Source: Bacillota bacterium (GTDB lineage Bacteria; Bacillota_A; Clostridia; Clostridiales; Clostridiaceae). From it: DNA of 31,179 nt. Both the position numbers and the translations under genes were made by a program. The notes beneath the pieces were generated by a model. It was not told the origin of the DNA. It made no database searches and worked only from the letters and a program-made list of their open reading frames with translations. The DNA lies in NCBI GenBank assembly GCA_021837545.1, contig JAKBFR010000019.1:1-31179 (forward strand), read 5' to 3'. Below, one piece after another: positions 24,075 through 31,179 of this stretch. The number at the start of each line of letters is the position of its first letter. Position 1 is the first letter of the stretch.

Positions 24075-24129
24075 AAACTATTGTATTTAAACAATTTAGT
24101 TTGTATTTTTGTTAATTTTATTGTATAAA
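24075..24129 (+). promoter_or_regulatory. garD-lysR divergent control region: operator-like repeat and lysR promoter
   Basis: An inverted repeat pairs AAACTATTGT (24075-24084) with ACAATTTAGTTT (24091-24102, two-base gap). Its inner ATTGT-N6-ACAAT (24080-24095) fits the T-N11-A shape of LysR sites. On the plus strand TTGTAT (24101-24106), 17 bases, then TATAAA (24124-24129) is a plausible lysR promoter, whose -35 box overlaps the edge of the repeat. That fits autoregulation. Confidence 0.45.
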
Positions 24130-24201
24130 ATAAGTAGCTATTAATCAAATTAATTAAAATAAGAGAACTCTTAGAAAAACTTATAGAAAGAAGATATATG
24201 T

Positions 24202-25131
24202 ATGGATTTAAAACAATTAGAATATATGATACAGATAGCAGAAGAAAAAAATATAACAAAAGCAGCAGAAAAGCTATTTATTACCCAATCAGCACTCAAT
24301 CAACAATTGTTAAAGTTAGAAAAAGAACTAGGATCTCCACTGTTTTATCGCTCCAGAACGAACTGGCATTTAACAGAAGTTGGTGAAATATATATAAATG
24401 CTGCTAAAGAAATTATTGCAGTAAAAAAAGAATCCTATAATCGTATTAGTGACTTAATCAATATGAAAAATACTCACTTATCTATAGGATTGACACCTGA
24501 AAGAGGTATATCTATGTTTGCATCAGTTTATCCTGAGTTTCATAAACTACACCCAAATGTCATAGTCGAACCAGTTGAACTAAGTGTGAGGCAACAAGAA
24601 GCTATGATTAATCGCAGAGAATTAGATGTTGGATTTTTAACACTCTCTGATGATATGCAAAAGAACCATAACATATATACTTCTATTTTAAAAGAAAACA
24701 TTATAGTTGCTATACCTTCTAGTCATCCATTAGGAAAGGATGGAAGCATATATGGGAAGTTACTTAAAGATATTGATTTAGAATTACTAAAAGAAGATAA
24801 TTTCGTGCTGATTTCTAAGGGTAGTACAATTCGAGAAGCTATAAACCCAATCTTCCAAGATGCTGGTTTTTCTCCAAAGTTATTGTTTGAGACAAGAAGC
24901 TGTCAAACACTAATTAATATGGTAATGAAAAATTTATGTTGTACTATCTTACCAGAACATTATGCAATAAATTCTAAAGATGTTGTTTATTTTTCTTTAC
25001 CACAAAAACCTCAGTTAAGAGTTGTTGCTATGCATAAAAAGGGTGGGTATCTAAGTAAAGCTACGGAAGACTTTATTAAATTAGCTTCAACTTATTGGAA
25101 CAAATTGAGAAGTGAAAAATCAGATGAGTAA
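24202..25131 (+). CDS. LysR-family transcriptional regulator, divergent from garD
   Basis: This is a 309-residue regulator. Residues 1-60 are a LysR winged helix-turn-helix (MDLKQLEYMIQIAEEKNITKAA, then LFITQSALNQQLLKLEKELG and LFYRSRTNWHLTEVG). The remainder is a LysR_substrate domain (LSIGLTPERG, RELDVGFLTL, IIVAIPSSHPLG and DNFVLISKGSTIREAI). It is the only plus-strand gene in the island and shares a 160-bp control region with garD, so it most likely regulates garD and perhaps the neighbouring transporters in response to a hexarate or keto intermediate. The effector is unknown. A terminator follows. Confidence 0.9.
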   Translation: MDLKQLEYMIQIAEEKNITKAAEKLFITQSALNQQLLKLEKELGSPLFYRSRTNWHLTEVGEIYINAAKEIIAVKKESYNRISDLINMKNTHLSIGLTPERGISMFASVYPEFHKLHPNVIVEPVELSVRQQEAMINRRELDVGFLTLSDDMQKNHNIYTSILKENIIVAIPSSHPLGKDGSIYGKLLKDIDLELLKEDNFVLISKGSTIREAINPIFQDAGFSPKLLFETRSCQTLINMVMKNLCCTILPEHYAINSKDVVYFSLPQKPQLRVVAMHKKGGYLSKATEDFIKLASTYWNKLRSEKSDE

Positions 25132-25195
25132 ATGATTCAGAAAATACACTGATTAATTTTATTCAATATTATCCTTTTGTAGCGGAATAACATAA

Positions 25196-25233
25196 AAATA
25201 AAGAGTTGATTTTTTAAGTCAACTCTTTACTTA
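25196..25233. terminator. Convergent terminator between lysR and cdaR
   Basis: TAAAGAGTTGA (25199-25209) pairs perfectly with TCAACTCTTTA (25219-25229) around a T-rich 9-base loop. A/T-rich flanks extend the stem with one mismatch. It sits 68 bases after the lysR stop and 76 bases past the stop of the convergent cdaR gene, so it may serve both. Confidence 0.65.
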
Positions 25234-25308
25234 CCACATTACTTGTATTATAATTCTATATACTTCATTTTAGAGAACCTATTTTTTAATTAAGAATCAA
25301 ACATTATT

Positions 25309-26466
25309 TTAATTATTATCTATTTCAAAATTAATTATTGCACTATAAAGCCAAAATAGATCTGTATATTTTCTTGGATTTCTATCTGTAAGCTTATAAA
25401 TTTTATCCAAGCGATAACTCAATGTATTTCTATGAATAAATAGCTTATTTGCTACGTTGTTGAGTTCTCCATTTTCTCCTATAAGAACTTTTAATGTTTC
25501 TCTAAGCACTTTACTCTTATCGTGTAAAGCTATTAATTCATATGTCTCCTTCAATTCATTGATTTTCCACTTGGCACTATTTTGAGAAAATAGCATATCA
25601 TACTTTAGCGTCTCAAATACATAAACATTATCTTTGGGATGCATTTTTTTGCCAAATGTTAGTGCCTCATTCGCTATATCAAAAGATTTATATATTTCCA
25701 ACAACTTATTCTGTATTTTACCCGTTGCTATTTTTGTATTAATTTCTATTTCATTTTTAATTTTTTCATTAATTTTTTTTAATTTTTCTGTATAATCTTC
25801 ATTTTTATTATTATTGCTTGAGCATTTATGTAATAGCACAATTGTTTTTGAATTAACTACGCATGCTAGTGATCCTTTAAATACTCCTTCTAGTATGTTT
25901 ATTACTCTACTAGATATATCTAACTCTGTTTTTGCAGAGCTACTATCATTAGGAATTAATTCAATAATAAAAACATTAATAGGATTATTATTTTGCAATT
26001 TAAATTTTTTGATATATTCATCCAATAGAATAACTGAATCTGGTTTATTATATATAAGTGCAAGTATCATTTCTTCTTTAATTCTATTATTCCATTCTAA
26101 CTCTTTTATTACATGCTCTTGTTCTATCATCATTTCTGCTGTCATTTTGATTAATTTAGCATAACCTAAAACTTCCTTAGGCTTACCTGTAATTCCAATT
26201 ACTCCAACTACTTTATTTTGAAATTCTATAACTATATTGGTACCTGGATGTACCCCTTGTAACTTTTTGCTTTCATTTTCACTAACATTAAATTCTGATT
26301 TTCTCTGCAATGCGATAATTGAACCTTCATGAATAGTTCCAATTCTCTCTTTATCTCCAGATGCTATTATTACACCATTTTCATTCATAATATTAATATT
26401 ATAATTAACAACATTCATAGTTCTTTCAACTACACTTTTAGCCAATTCTTTGCTCAAGTATTCCAT
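25309..26466 (-). CDS. cdaR: CdaR-type sugar diacid utilisation regulator
   Basis: This 385-residue transcription factor belongs to the CdaR/SdaR family, which activates glucarate, galactarate and glycerate genes in E. coli. Residues 1-130 form the sugar-diacid recognition domain (LAKSVVERTMNVVNYNINIMNENGVIIASGD, GVHPGTNIVIEF and KVVGVIGITGKP). A middle GGDEF-like/PucR linker follows. The C-terminal helix-turn-helix is at about 336-385 (NNVANKLFIHRNTLSYRLDKI). AAGGAGGGG precedes the ATG. Its presence at the edge of the hexarate island supports local activation of gudP, gudD, garD and garK. An inverted repeat ATAACTTC/GAAGTTAT at 26495-26502 and 26521-26528 lies just upstream and may be an autoregulatory site. 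Confidence 0.92.
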   Translation of the reverse strand: MEYLSKELAKSVVERTMNVVNYNINIMNENGVIIASGDKERIGTIHEGSIIALQRKSEFNVSENESKKLQGVHPGTNIVIEFQNKVVGVIGITGKPKEVLGYAKLIKMTAEMMIEQEHVIKELEWNNRIKEEMILALIYNKPDSVILLDEYIKKFKLQNNNPINVFIIELIPNDSSSAKTELDISSRVINILEGVFKGSLACVVNSKTIVLLHKCSSNNNKNEDYTEKLKKINEKIKNEIEINTKIATGKIQNKLLEIYKSFDIANEALTFGKKMHPKDNVYVFETLKYDMLFSQNSAKWKINELKETYELIALHDKSKVLRETLKVLIGENGELNNVANKLFIHRNTLSYRLDKIYKLTDRNPRKYTDLFWLYSAIINFEIDNN

Positions 26467-26635
26467 AAGTTTCCCCTCCTTTTATCCAATATAGATAACT
26501 TCAAAATATGAAACAACATAGAAGTTATAGAATTCCATTATCTATCTACACTCTTCATTTTAATCTTCCCATAATGTAATTACTTAGTCTAGCTTAATAT
26601 TTTTTTCTAGAATCACTACAAACAAATAATCGATT

Positions 26636-27547
26636 TTAGAGTAATGACCAAGCTCTATTTAATGTCCTTTTTGCATTTGCAACTACAATTTCTGAATTTT
26701 CATCCTCCCAAGGTTTAACTTCAAATGAAATTATGTAAGGATTTTCTTCATCAAAAAATTCTTCTTCTTTCATAACCTGAAGAAATTCTTTAACTTCATT
26801 TACATCATTGACTCCATTAGGGAATCCAAACCTTGGATGAGTATCTCCATATGCTACTGCTCCATCTTTCATAACACAATTTCCAATGTGAAAATGTGTT
26901 ATGTATGGTTTCATAGTTTGAATAGCAAACTTTGAAGATTCATATGTTTGAGGTAAGTGGGATAAGTCTACTAATAGTCCAAAATTATCCGCATGCTCTC
27001 TTACATCTTTTGCAAATTTTTCTGCATAAGGAGCTGGTCCAATTAATACTTTCTTATCAACACTATAATCAAAAACTTCAAGAGTAATTGACATGTTCTT
27101 AGTTTTTGCATATTTACATACATTTTTTGTTGTCTTTAATAATTGTACATATGCCTCATCTTTTTTATCTTCATCATACTTTCCTGCTAAAAAAGCTATA
27201 CTTTTAGCACCTAAATAATTGGCTTCATCTATAGACTCAATAATTAACTTTTCAGCTTTTTTTCTTTCAGATTCATCTAAATGATTTGGATTTAATTTAG
27301 CACCCAATAATCTTGGTTGAACTCCATATGTAATTATCATATGACTTTGTTCTAATAATTTTTTAATCTCTTCTCTTTTGTTCTTATCTTCAATGTGTGT
27401 AATTTCTATTGCATTAAAATAATCATCTACTAAAACTTTTTTAATTGATTCTACAAGGTTTTGTTGTTTATCAAATTTAGTAGTCCCTGGATAAGCCATA
27501 AAATGTATTAATCCAACTTTTAAATATTTATAAATTGATTCATTCAT
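26636..27547 (-). CDS. Xylose-isomerase-like TIM-barrel protein (sugar phosphate isomerase/epimerase family)
   Basis: This 303-residue member of the AP_endonuc_2 superfamily probably binds a divalent metal and isomerises or epimerises a keto or hydroxy sugar. Likely metal ligands are Glu157 (LEVFD), Asp194 and His197 (LVDLSHLPQ), His220 (HFHIGN) and Glu276 (SFEVKP). A conserved-looking GDTHPRFGFPNG lies at 234-245. There is no signal peptide. AGAGGAATT precedes the ATG. It lies upstream of cdaR on the same strand, 169 bp apart, so it may be part of the hexarate island. Hydroxypyruvate/tartronate-semialdehyde isomerase is possible by context, but the protein is longer than Hyi (about 258 residues). 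I do not know the substrate. Confidence 0.75.
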   Translation of the reverse strand: MNESIYKYLKVGLIHFMAYPGTTKFDKQQNLVESIKKVLVDDYFNAIEITHIEDKNKREEIKKLLEQSHMIITYGVQPRLLGAKLNPNHLDESERKKAEKLIIESIDEANYLGAKSIAFLAGKYDEDKKDEAYVQLLKTTKNVCKYAKTKNMSITLEVFDYSVDKKVLIGPAPYAEKFAKDVREHADNFGLLVDLSHLPQTYESSKFAIQTMKPYITHFHIGNCVMKDGAVAYGDTHPRFGFPNGVNDVNEVKEFLQVMKEEEFFDEENPYIISFEVKPWEDENSEIVVANAKRTLNRAWSLL

Positions 27548-27701
27548 TGTAATTCCTCTTTTCTTAACATTATTATTAGTTATTTTATAATAATTAGACC
27601 TTCATTACGTGCAATAAACTATCGTTTACTTATTAATTCAATAACTATTTTACTTAATAAACTCTCACCTAGTCTGAAAATATTTAAGCACTTAAGTATC
27701 T

Positions 27702-28346
27702 TTATTTTTCTTCAGTTTTTTCATATATTCCAAACTTAAAAATCTCCAAATACTTATTAAAGTCCTCCATAATCTCTTCTATATTATTAAAAACTTCATC
27801 AACGGGAATATTCTTATACTTTTGAATATACTTACTAGAAAGCCCATCCATACATAACATTACTAACTCTATTGCTTTCTGCGAATCAATTTCCTTTCTA
27901 AATTTCGATGTATCTATTTTTTCAAAAAATTCTGGTAAATATTTTGAGCAATAGGTATTATATCTTTCTGTAAGTTCTTGTTCCAATGATTCTGGCATAT
28001 TGGAAATTGCTGAAAATACTAGCTTATTCATAACAGGTTCCTCTTGAATTATCTTCATCTTTCTTATGCTAATTCTCATGAATCTTTCAAATATATCTTC
28101 TGATTCAACCTCTTTTAGTGAATAATATTTATCTATTAAATTAGTAATACAATAGTCAAATGTATATAGAAACAAGTTCTTTTTATTTCCAAAGTAATGA
28201 AATAATATTCCCTTAGAAATGCCTGCCTTATTTACTATAGAATTTGTAGATGCTTTATCATATCCCTTTACTGCAAATTCTTCAATAACAACATCTAATA
28301 TTTTTTTCTTTTTTTCTTCTTGCAAATTTTCAAATTTATTTATCAC
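27702..28346 (-). CDS. TetR-family transcriptional regulator
   Basis: This 214-residue regulator has an N-terminal TetR helix-turn-helix (KKILDVVIEEFAVKGYDKAS, then NKAGISKGILFHYFGNKKNLF). The divergent C-terminal ligand-binding part includes SIRKMKIIQEEPVMNKLVFSAISNMP. The start chosen is GTG at 28346, giving MINKFENLQEEKKKKI, with GGAGGTG 10 bases upstream; a longer TTG-initiated form would begin within that region. It follows the efflux genes on the same strand (112 bp after the membrane-fusion protein gene) and is a likely local repressor of them, as in many clostridial TetR-HlyD-MacB clusters. Confidence 0.87.
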   Translation of the reverse strand: MINKFENLQEEKKKKILDVVIEEFAVKGYDKASTNSIVNKAGISKGILFHYFGNKKNLFLYTFDYCITNLIDKYYSLKEVESEDIFERFMRISIRKMKIIQEEPVMNKLVFSAISNMPESLEQELTERYNTYCSKYLPEFFEKIDTSKFRKEIDSQKAIELVMLCMDGLSSKYIQKYKNIPVDEVFNNIEEIMEDFNKYLEIFKFGIYEKTEEK

Positions 28347-28366
28347 GTTTTGTCTGCACCTCCGAT

Positions 28367-28430
28367 TATACAATAGTCAATGCTCAATTGTCATCTAGTG
28401 GAAATTAAGCATTGATAATTGCTAAGTATA
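28367..28430. repeat. AT-rich dispersed repeat, second copy
   Basis: The noncoding gap between the tetR and membrane-fusion protein genes holds iterated CAATAGTCAATGCTCAATTG-like words and GCATTGATAATTGC. The 13-mer TCAATGCTCAATT (28377-28389) is the exact complement of 11265-11277. Confidence 0.45.
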
Positions 28431-28457
28431 GTATCCATTTAAGGTATCTATATTATT

Positions 28458-29708
28458 TTAAAGCTTTAGCTTCATTCCTTCTTTTGTATTGTTATCAGGT
28501 TTTACTATTATTCTATCTCCTTCTTTTAAACCATCTATTATTTCTATTGTTTTTTCACTTTCAATCCCCTTGTTAACTTGCTTTATAACAGCCTTTCCAT
28601 TATCTACAACAAATACACAAGAGTTTCCTTTATAATCGAATACTGAACTATCGGGTACCACTAGAGTATCACTCTTCATTTCAGTTATAATTTTACTGTC
28701 CAAATCGTAACCCGGTTTTAATAAATTGATATCATCGCTTATTTCAATAGTTACAAGAACTCTTTTTTGATTTACGCCTAATGAAGATGTTATATTTTTT
28801 GCTTCTGGCGCTATTTTTATTACCTTACCTTTTACAGTTAAATCTCCTATCGCTTTGCCACTTATTTCTACATCGTTTCCTATTTGAACTTTATAAATAT
28901 CATCTGATAATATATTAGCTTCTAGTTCTAAACTTTTAGTATCTCCTATTAAAAATGCTACACTACCAGCTGTCCCTATTGAGTTTTCATCCACAAGTTT
29001 TTCAATGACAATTCCATCAATTGGAGCTAAAACTTGTTGCTTCTCAATATTATTCATTATAGTATCCTTTAGAATCATAGACTGTTCAACTGTAGCTATA
29101 TATCCATTTTTTACATAATCAGGAGTTCCATCTTTAACATCTTCCAGCTGAAAATTTGCAGATTTTAATGAGGCCTCTGCATTTTTATATGCATCATCAG
29201 CCTTATTAAAATCCTCCTGACTTATAGCACCAGACTCATAAAGTGTCTTTGCATTATTAAATTCTCTCTTTGTAGATTCATAAGTAATTTTCGCTACATC
29301 TACAGCTGCTTGTGCAATTTCAATCTTATTTACGTAATTAGAGCTATCAGTACTTGCAAGTTGAGCTTTAGCTGCTTCAATCTTTGAATTAGCATCTTGA
29401 AGTTTTAACTCTAAATCTTCCTTGTCCATTGTTAATAGTACATCACCTTTTTTTACATAGTCCCCTACCTTAATATTTATATTATTTATTTTTCCAGAAC
29501 CTTCAATATAAACCGTTTGTTTTTTATTGCTTTGCACAGTAGCTGTATCTTCAATATATTGTTTTATCTCACCTTTCTCTACAATTGCAGTCTCCACTAC
29601 TTGTCCACCTTGCATATTCACATAAACGAATCCACCTGCTATGCATAGTAATCCTAAAGTTATTCCCCAAAACACTTTCTTATTTTTGATGTTTATCTTC
29701 ATATTCAC
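28458..29708 (-). CDS. Membrane-fusion protein (HlyD/MacA-type efflux adaptor)
   Basis: This 416-residue extracytoplasmic adaptor works with a MacB-type ABC transporter. A single membrane anchor (VFWGITLGLLCIAGGFVYV, about 13-31) is followed by a lipoyl-like half (GSGKINNINIKVGDYVKKGDVLL) and a coiled coil of about 90-190 rich in Ala/Lys/Glu. Then come the second lipoyl half (VLAPIDGIVIEKLVDENSIG), beta-barrel segments, and a MacA-like end, VDNGKAVIKQVNKGIE...IIDGLKEGDRIIVKP. The start is either GTG at 29708 or ATG at 29702, both served by the same AAGGGGAG. It follows the permease gene by 115 bp. Substrates may be peptides, lipids or antibiotics. Confidence 0.88.
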   Translation of the reverse strand: MNMKINIKNKKVFWGITLGLLCIAGGFVYVNMQGGQVVETAIVEKGEIKQYIEDTATVQSNKKQTVYIEGSGKINNINIKVGDYVKKGDVLLTMDKEDLELKLQDANSKIEAAKAQLASTDSSNYVNKIEIAQAAVDVAKITYESTKREFNNAKTLYESGAISQEDFNKADDAYKNAEASLKSANFQLEDVKDGTPDYVKNGYIATVEQSMILKDTIMNNIEKQQVLAPIDGIVIEKLVDENSIGTAGSVAFLIGDTKSLELEANILSDDIYKVQIGNDVEISGKAIGDLTVKGKVIKIAPEAKNITSSLGVNQKRVLVTIEISDDINLLKPGYDLDSKIITEMKSDTLVVPDSSVFDYKGNSCVFVVDNGKAVIKQVNKGIESEKTIEIIDGLKEGDRIIVKPDNNTKEGMKLKL

Positions 29709-29721
29709 TCATCTCCCCTTT

Positions 29722-29815
29722 AACTCAACTAACAGTTAACAGTTCACAATTAACAATGTAGGATAAAATTCCTTCTGAATTTTTATTAACTAACTCTTAA
29801 TTCTTAACTCTTACC
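29722..29815. repeat. AT-rich TTAAC-type repeat between efflux genes
   Basis: The gap contains AACTAACAGTTAACAGTTCA, CACAATTAACAATG and TTCTTAACTCTTA words, which resemble the TTAATTGTTAACTGT repeats often found between clostridial genes. No promoter or terminator stands out. Its relation to the other two repeat stretches is by style rather than by exact match. Confidence 0.4.
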
Positions 29816-29823
29816 TGAATTAA

Positions 29824-31179
29824 TCATTCTTTATTTTTTAAGACTTCTATCATATCAAGAGATTTAATCTTTTTCATTAAAGTTAAATTAGTAATAGCAG
29901 TGAAAATAAGTGTTATAATTATTGCAATAATATAAGTCTTAAATTCTACTACATATGGAATTGTATAAGCATTAGTACTGCTACTTGCCATCAAATAAGC
30001 TCCAAGCCATTTTCCAAATGGCAATCCTATTACCATCCCAAATACAGTAATTATATAATTCTCATTAAAAATTAGTTTTTTAACTTCATTGTTGTTAAAC
30101 CCTAATACCTTTAAAGTCGCAAGTTCTCTTTGTCTTTCAAAAATGTTAATCGCAGCAATATTATATAAAACAGCAATAAGTAGAATCCCTGCAAGTATAA
30201 TGTACACTCCAACAGAAGCTTTCATTGCACCCATAGTGCTTAAAAGAGCATTAAGAGAATCTGTCTTCGATTCTACAGATGTAACTGCTGGCATATCTTT
30301 TAACTTGTCTTTAACTTCATTTTCAAAATTAATATTATCCAATTTTAATACGGCTGAACTTGCTATCATGCCTTCTCCTAGTATACTATTTAAATTATCC
30401 ATAGAAGTATATGTGCTTAACCCTAGGTATTGAACTACAATTCCCTTAATAACCATCTCTTTCTTTTCTTTTCCCGGAAAATAAAATTTAATATTCACAC
30501 TGTCATTTACTTTTACGCCTAAAGTATTTGCAAGTTTTTCAGAAATAAGTATCCCATTTTTAGGAATACTTATTTCATTACCATTTTTATCTTCAACTTT
30601 ATACATCTTAGGATCTTTTACTAGTGCAGTAAATCCTACATTTTTACTCCTCCAGCCATTTGATATTTCAACACCTGTTTCTAATACTGGTTCTAAGTCT
30701 TTTACGTGAGTAATATTCTTAATATTATTTAATTCCTCTATACTAATTAATTTAGAGAATTTCACTTTTATATCATAGTTCTGAATATTTCCGTATTGCT
30801 GATCTATCATAAAATTCATAGAATCTGACATACTTAAAGCCACTAAAAGTATAGCTGAAGAAAATATAACTCCGAATGAGGTTAATATTGCCCTCTTTTT
30901 ATATCTAAATAAATTTCTTATTATAATTTGACCTAGATAACTTGTGTTTCTCCATATAATATCTATCTTTTCAATAATTATCTTCCTACCGCTTTCAGGT
31001 GATTTTTGCCTCATGGCTTCACTAGGCATTATTTTAAATATGGATTTGCAAGAATGGTATCCCGCAAATAAGCAGAATATTAATGTTAAAATAAAAGCTG
31101 GAATTACAAACTCTCCATAAATTTTAATATCAGCAAGAGGCAAATTAAAATATTGATTATAAAGTTTTGTCATACCAAC
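29824..31179 (-). CDS. FtsX/MacB-type ABC transporter permease, C-terminal part (runs off the window)
   Basis: At least 451 codons are present. The frame is open to the window edge, and the ATG at 31173 is not a convincing start: what follows (YNQYFNLPLADIKI, then FVIPAFILTLIFCLFAGYHSCKSI and MPSEAMRQKSPESG) is the middle of long FtsX permeases with two domains. Next come a second block starting with a helix (RAILTSFGVIFSSAILLVAL), an extracellular MacB_PCD-like region (IQNYDIKVKFSKL to VESKTDSLNAL), and a C-terminal FtsX domain with three helices and INIFERQRELATLKVLGFNN near 345-364. It forms the pore of an efflux or lipoprotein-type transporter with the membrane-fusion protein. The ATPase gene is expected upstream, outside the window. 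Confidence 0.87.
   Translation of the reverse strand, partial: VGMTKLYNQYFNLPLADIKIYGEFVIPAFILTLIFCLFAGYHSCKSIFKIMPSEAMRQKSPESGRKIIIEKIDIIWRNTSYLGQIIIRNLFRYKKRAILTSFGVIFSSAILLVALSMSDSMNFMIDQQYGNIQNYDIKVKFSKLISIEELNNIKNITHVKDLEPVLETGVEISNGWRSKNVGFTALVKDPKMYKVEDKNGNEISIPKNGILISEKLANTLGVKVNDSVNIKFYFPGKEKKEMVIKGIVVQYLGLSTYTSMDNLNSILGEGMIASSAVLKLDNINFENEVKDKLKDMPAVTSVESKTDSLNALLSTMGAMKASVGVYIILAGILLIAVLYNIAAINIFERQRELATLKVLGFNNNEVKKLIFNENYIITVFGMVIGLPFGKWLGAYLMASSSTNAYTIPYVVEFKTYIIAIIITLIFTAITNLTLMKKIKSLDMIEVLKNKE

Noticed and set aside
25814..26164. 116-codon plus-strand frame opposite cdaR
   Set aside because: Antisense shadow of a well supported gene, no ribosome binding site.
31171..31173. 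The ATG near the right edge as the true start of the permease gene
   Set aside because: The residues after it match the middle of long FtsX permeases and the frame stays open to the window edge, with no ribosome site visible.
1..31179. CRISPR arrays, tRNA genes, rRNA genes, phage or transposase genes
   Set aside because: No regularly spaced repeats, no cloverleaf-like GC-rich segments and no transposase, integrase or phage structural proteins were recognised in any frame.

Overview
The window looks like chromosomal DNA from a low-GC, anaerobic, saccharolytic Clostridium of the C. beijerinckii / C. saccharoperbutylacetonicum type. This rests on strongly AT-rich intergenic DNA, AGGAGG-type ribosome binding sites, A/T-ending codons, and clostridial-style protein families and dispersed repeats. 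The genus is an inference from style, not from a marker gene. I saw no rRNA or tRNA gene, CRISPR array or insertion sequence.

Layout. (1) 89-5671, plus strand: a complete five-gene oligopeptide/dipeptide ABC importer operon (lipoprotein SBP, two permeases, two ATPases), with two tandem hairpins after the binding-protein gene and a long convergent hairpin at its end. (2) 9526-5760, minus strand: a two-gene unit coding for a PAS-PAS-degenerate GGDEF-hemerythrin sensor and, 11 bp downstream, a GlgX/isoamylase-type glycogen debranching enzyme. (3) 11183-9854, minus: a GltD-like iron-sulfur flavoprotein oxidoreductase with a possible frameshifted tail, preceded by the decayed 3' third of an aldo/keto reductase gene. 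(4) About 12777-26466: a hexarate (D-glucarate/galactarate) catabolic island. It holds a D-2-hydroxyacid dehydrogenase, glucarate dehydratase (gudD), tartronate semialdehyde reductase (garR), a DHDPS-family lyase, glycerate kinase (garK), a PPC/DUF296 gene broken by an amber codon, a soluble PrpR_N-MCP chemoreceptor, a GudP-type MFS transporter, an AEC-family carrier, galactarate dehydratase (garD), a divergent LysR regulator and a CdaR-type sugar-diacid regulator. (5) 26636-27547: an orphan xylose-isomerase-like TIM-barrel protein. (6) 27702-31179, minus: a TetR regulator, a membrane-fusion protein and the C-terminal part of an FtsX/MacB-type ABC permease that runs off the window.

How the genes work together. 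GudP (and perhaps the AEC carrier) would import hexarates. GudD and GarD dehydrate glucarate and galactarate to 5-keto-4-deoxyglucarate. The usual HpcH-family aldolase GarL is absent. The DHDPS-family protein sits between garR and garK, so it is the best candidate for cleaving this intermediate to pyruvate and tartronate semialdehyde, which GarR and GarK would take to D-glycerate and 2-phosphoglycerate. CdaR and LysR are the likely local regulators, and a 13-of-14 match to the CcpA cre consensus upstream of gudP suggests carbon catabolite repression. The cytosolic PrpR_N-MCP protein may couple an intracellular metabolite of this pathway to chemotaxis.

The most unusual items are the PrpR_N-MCP fusion, the hemerythrin/degenerate-GGDEF protein tied to glycogen debranching, the GarL replacement, and several broken genes at the edges of the island.
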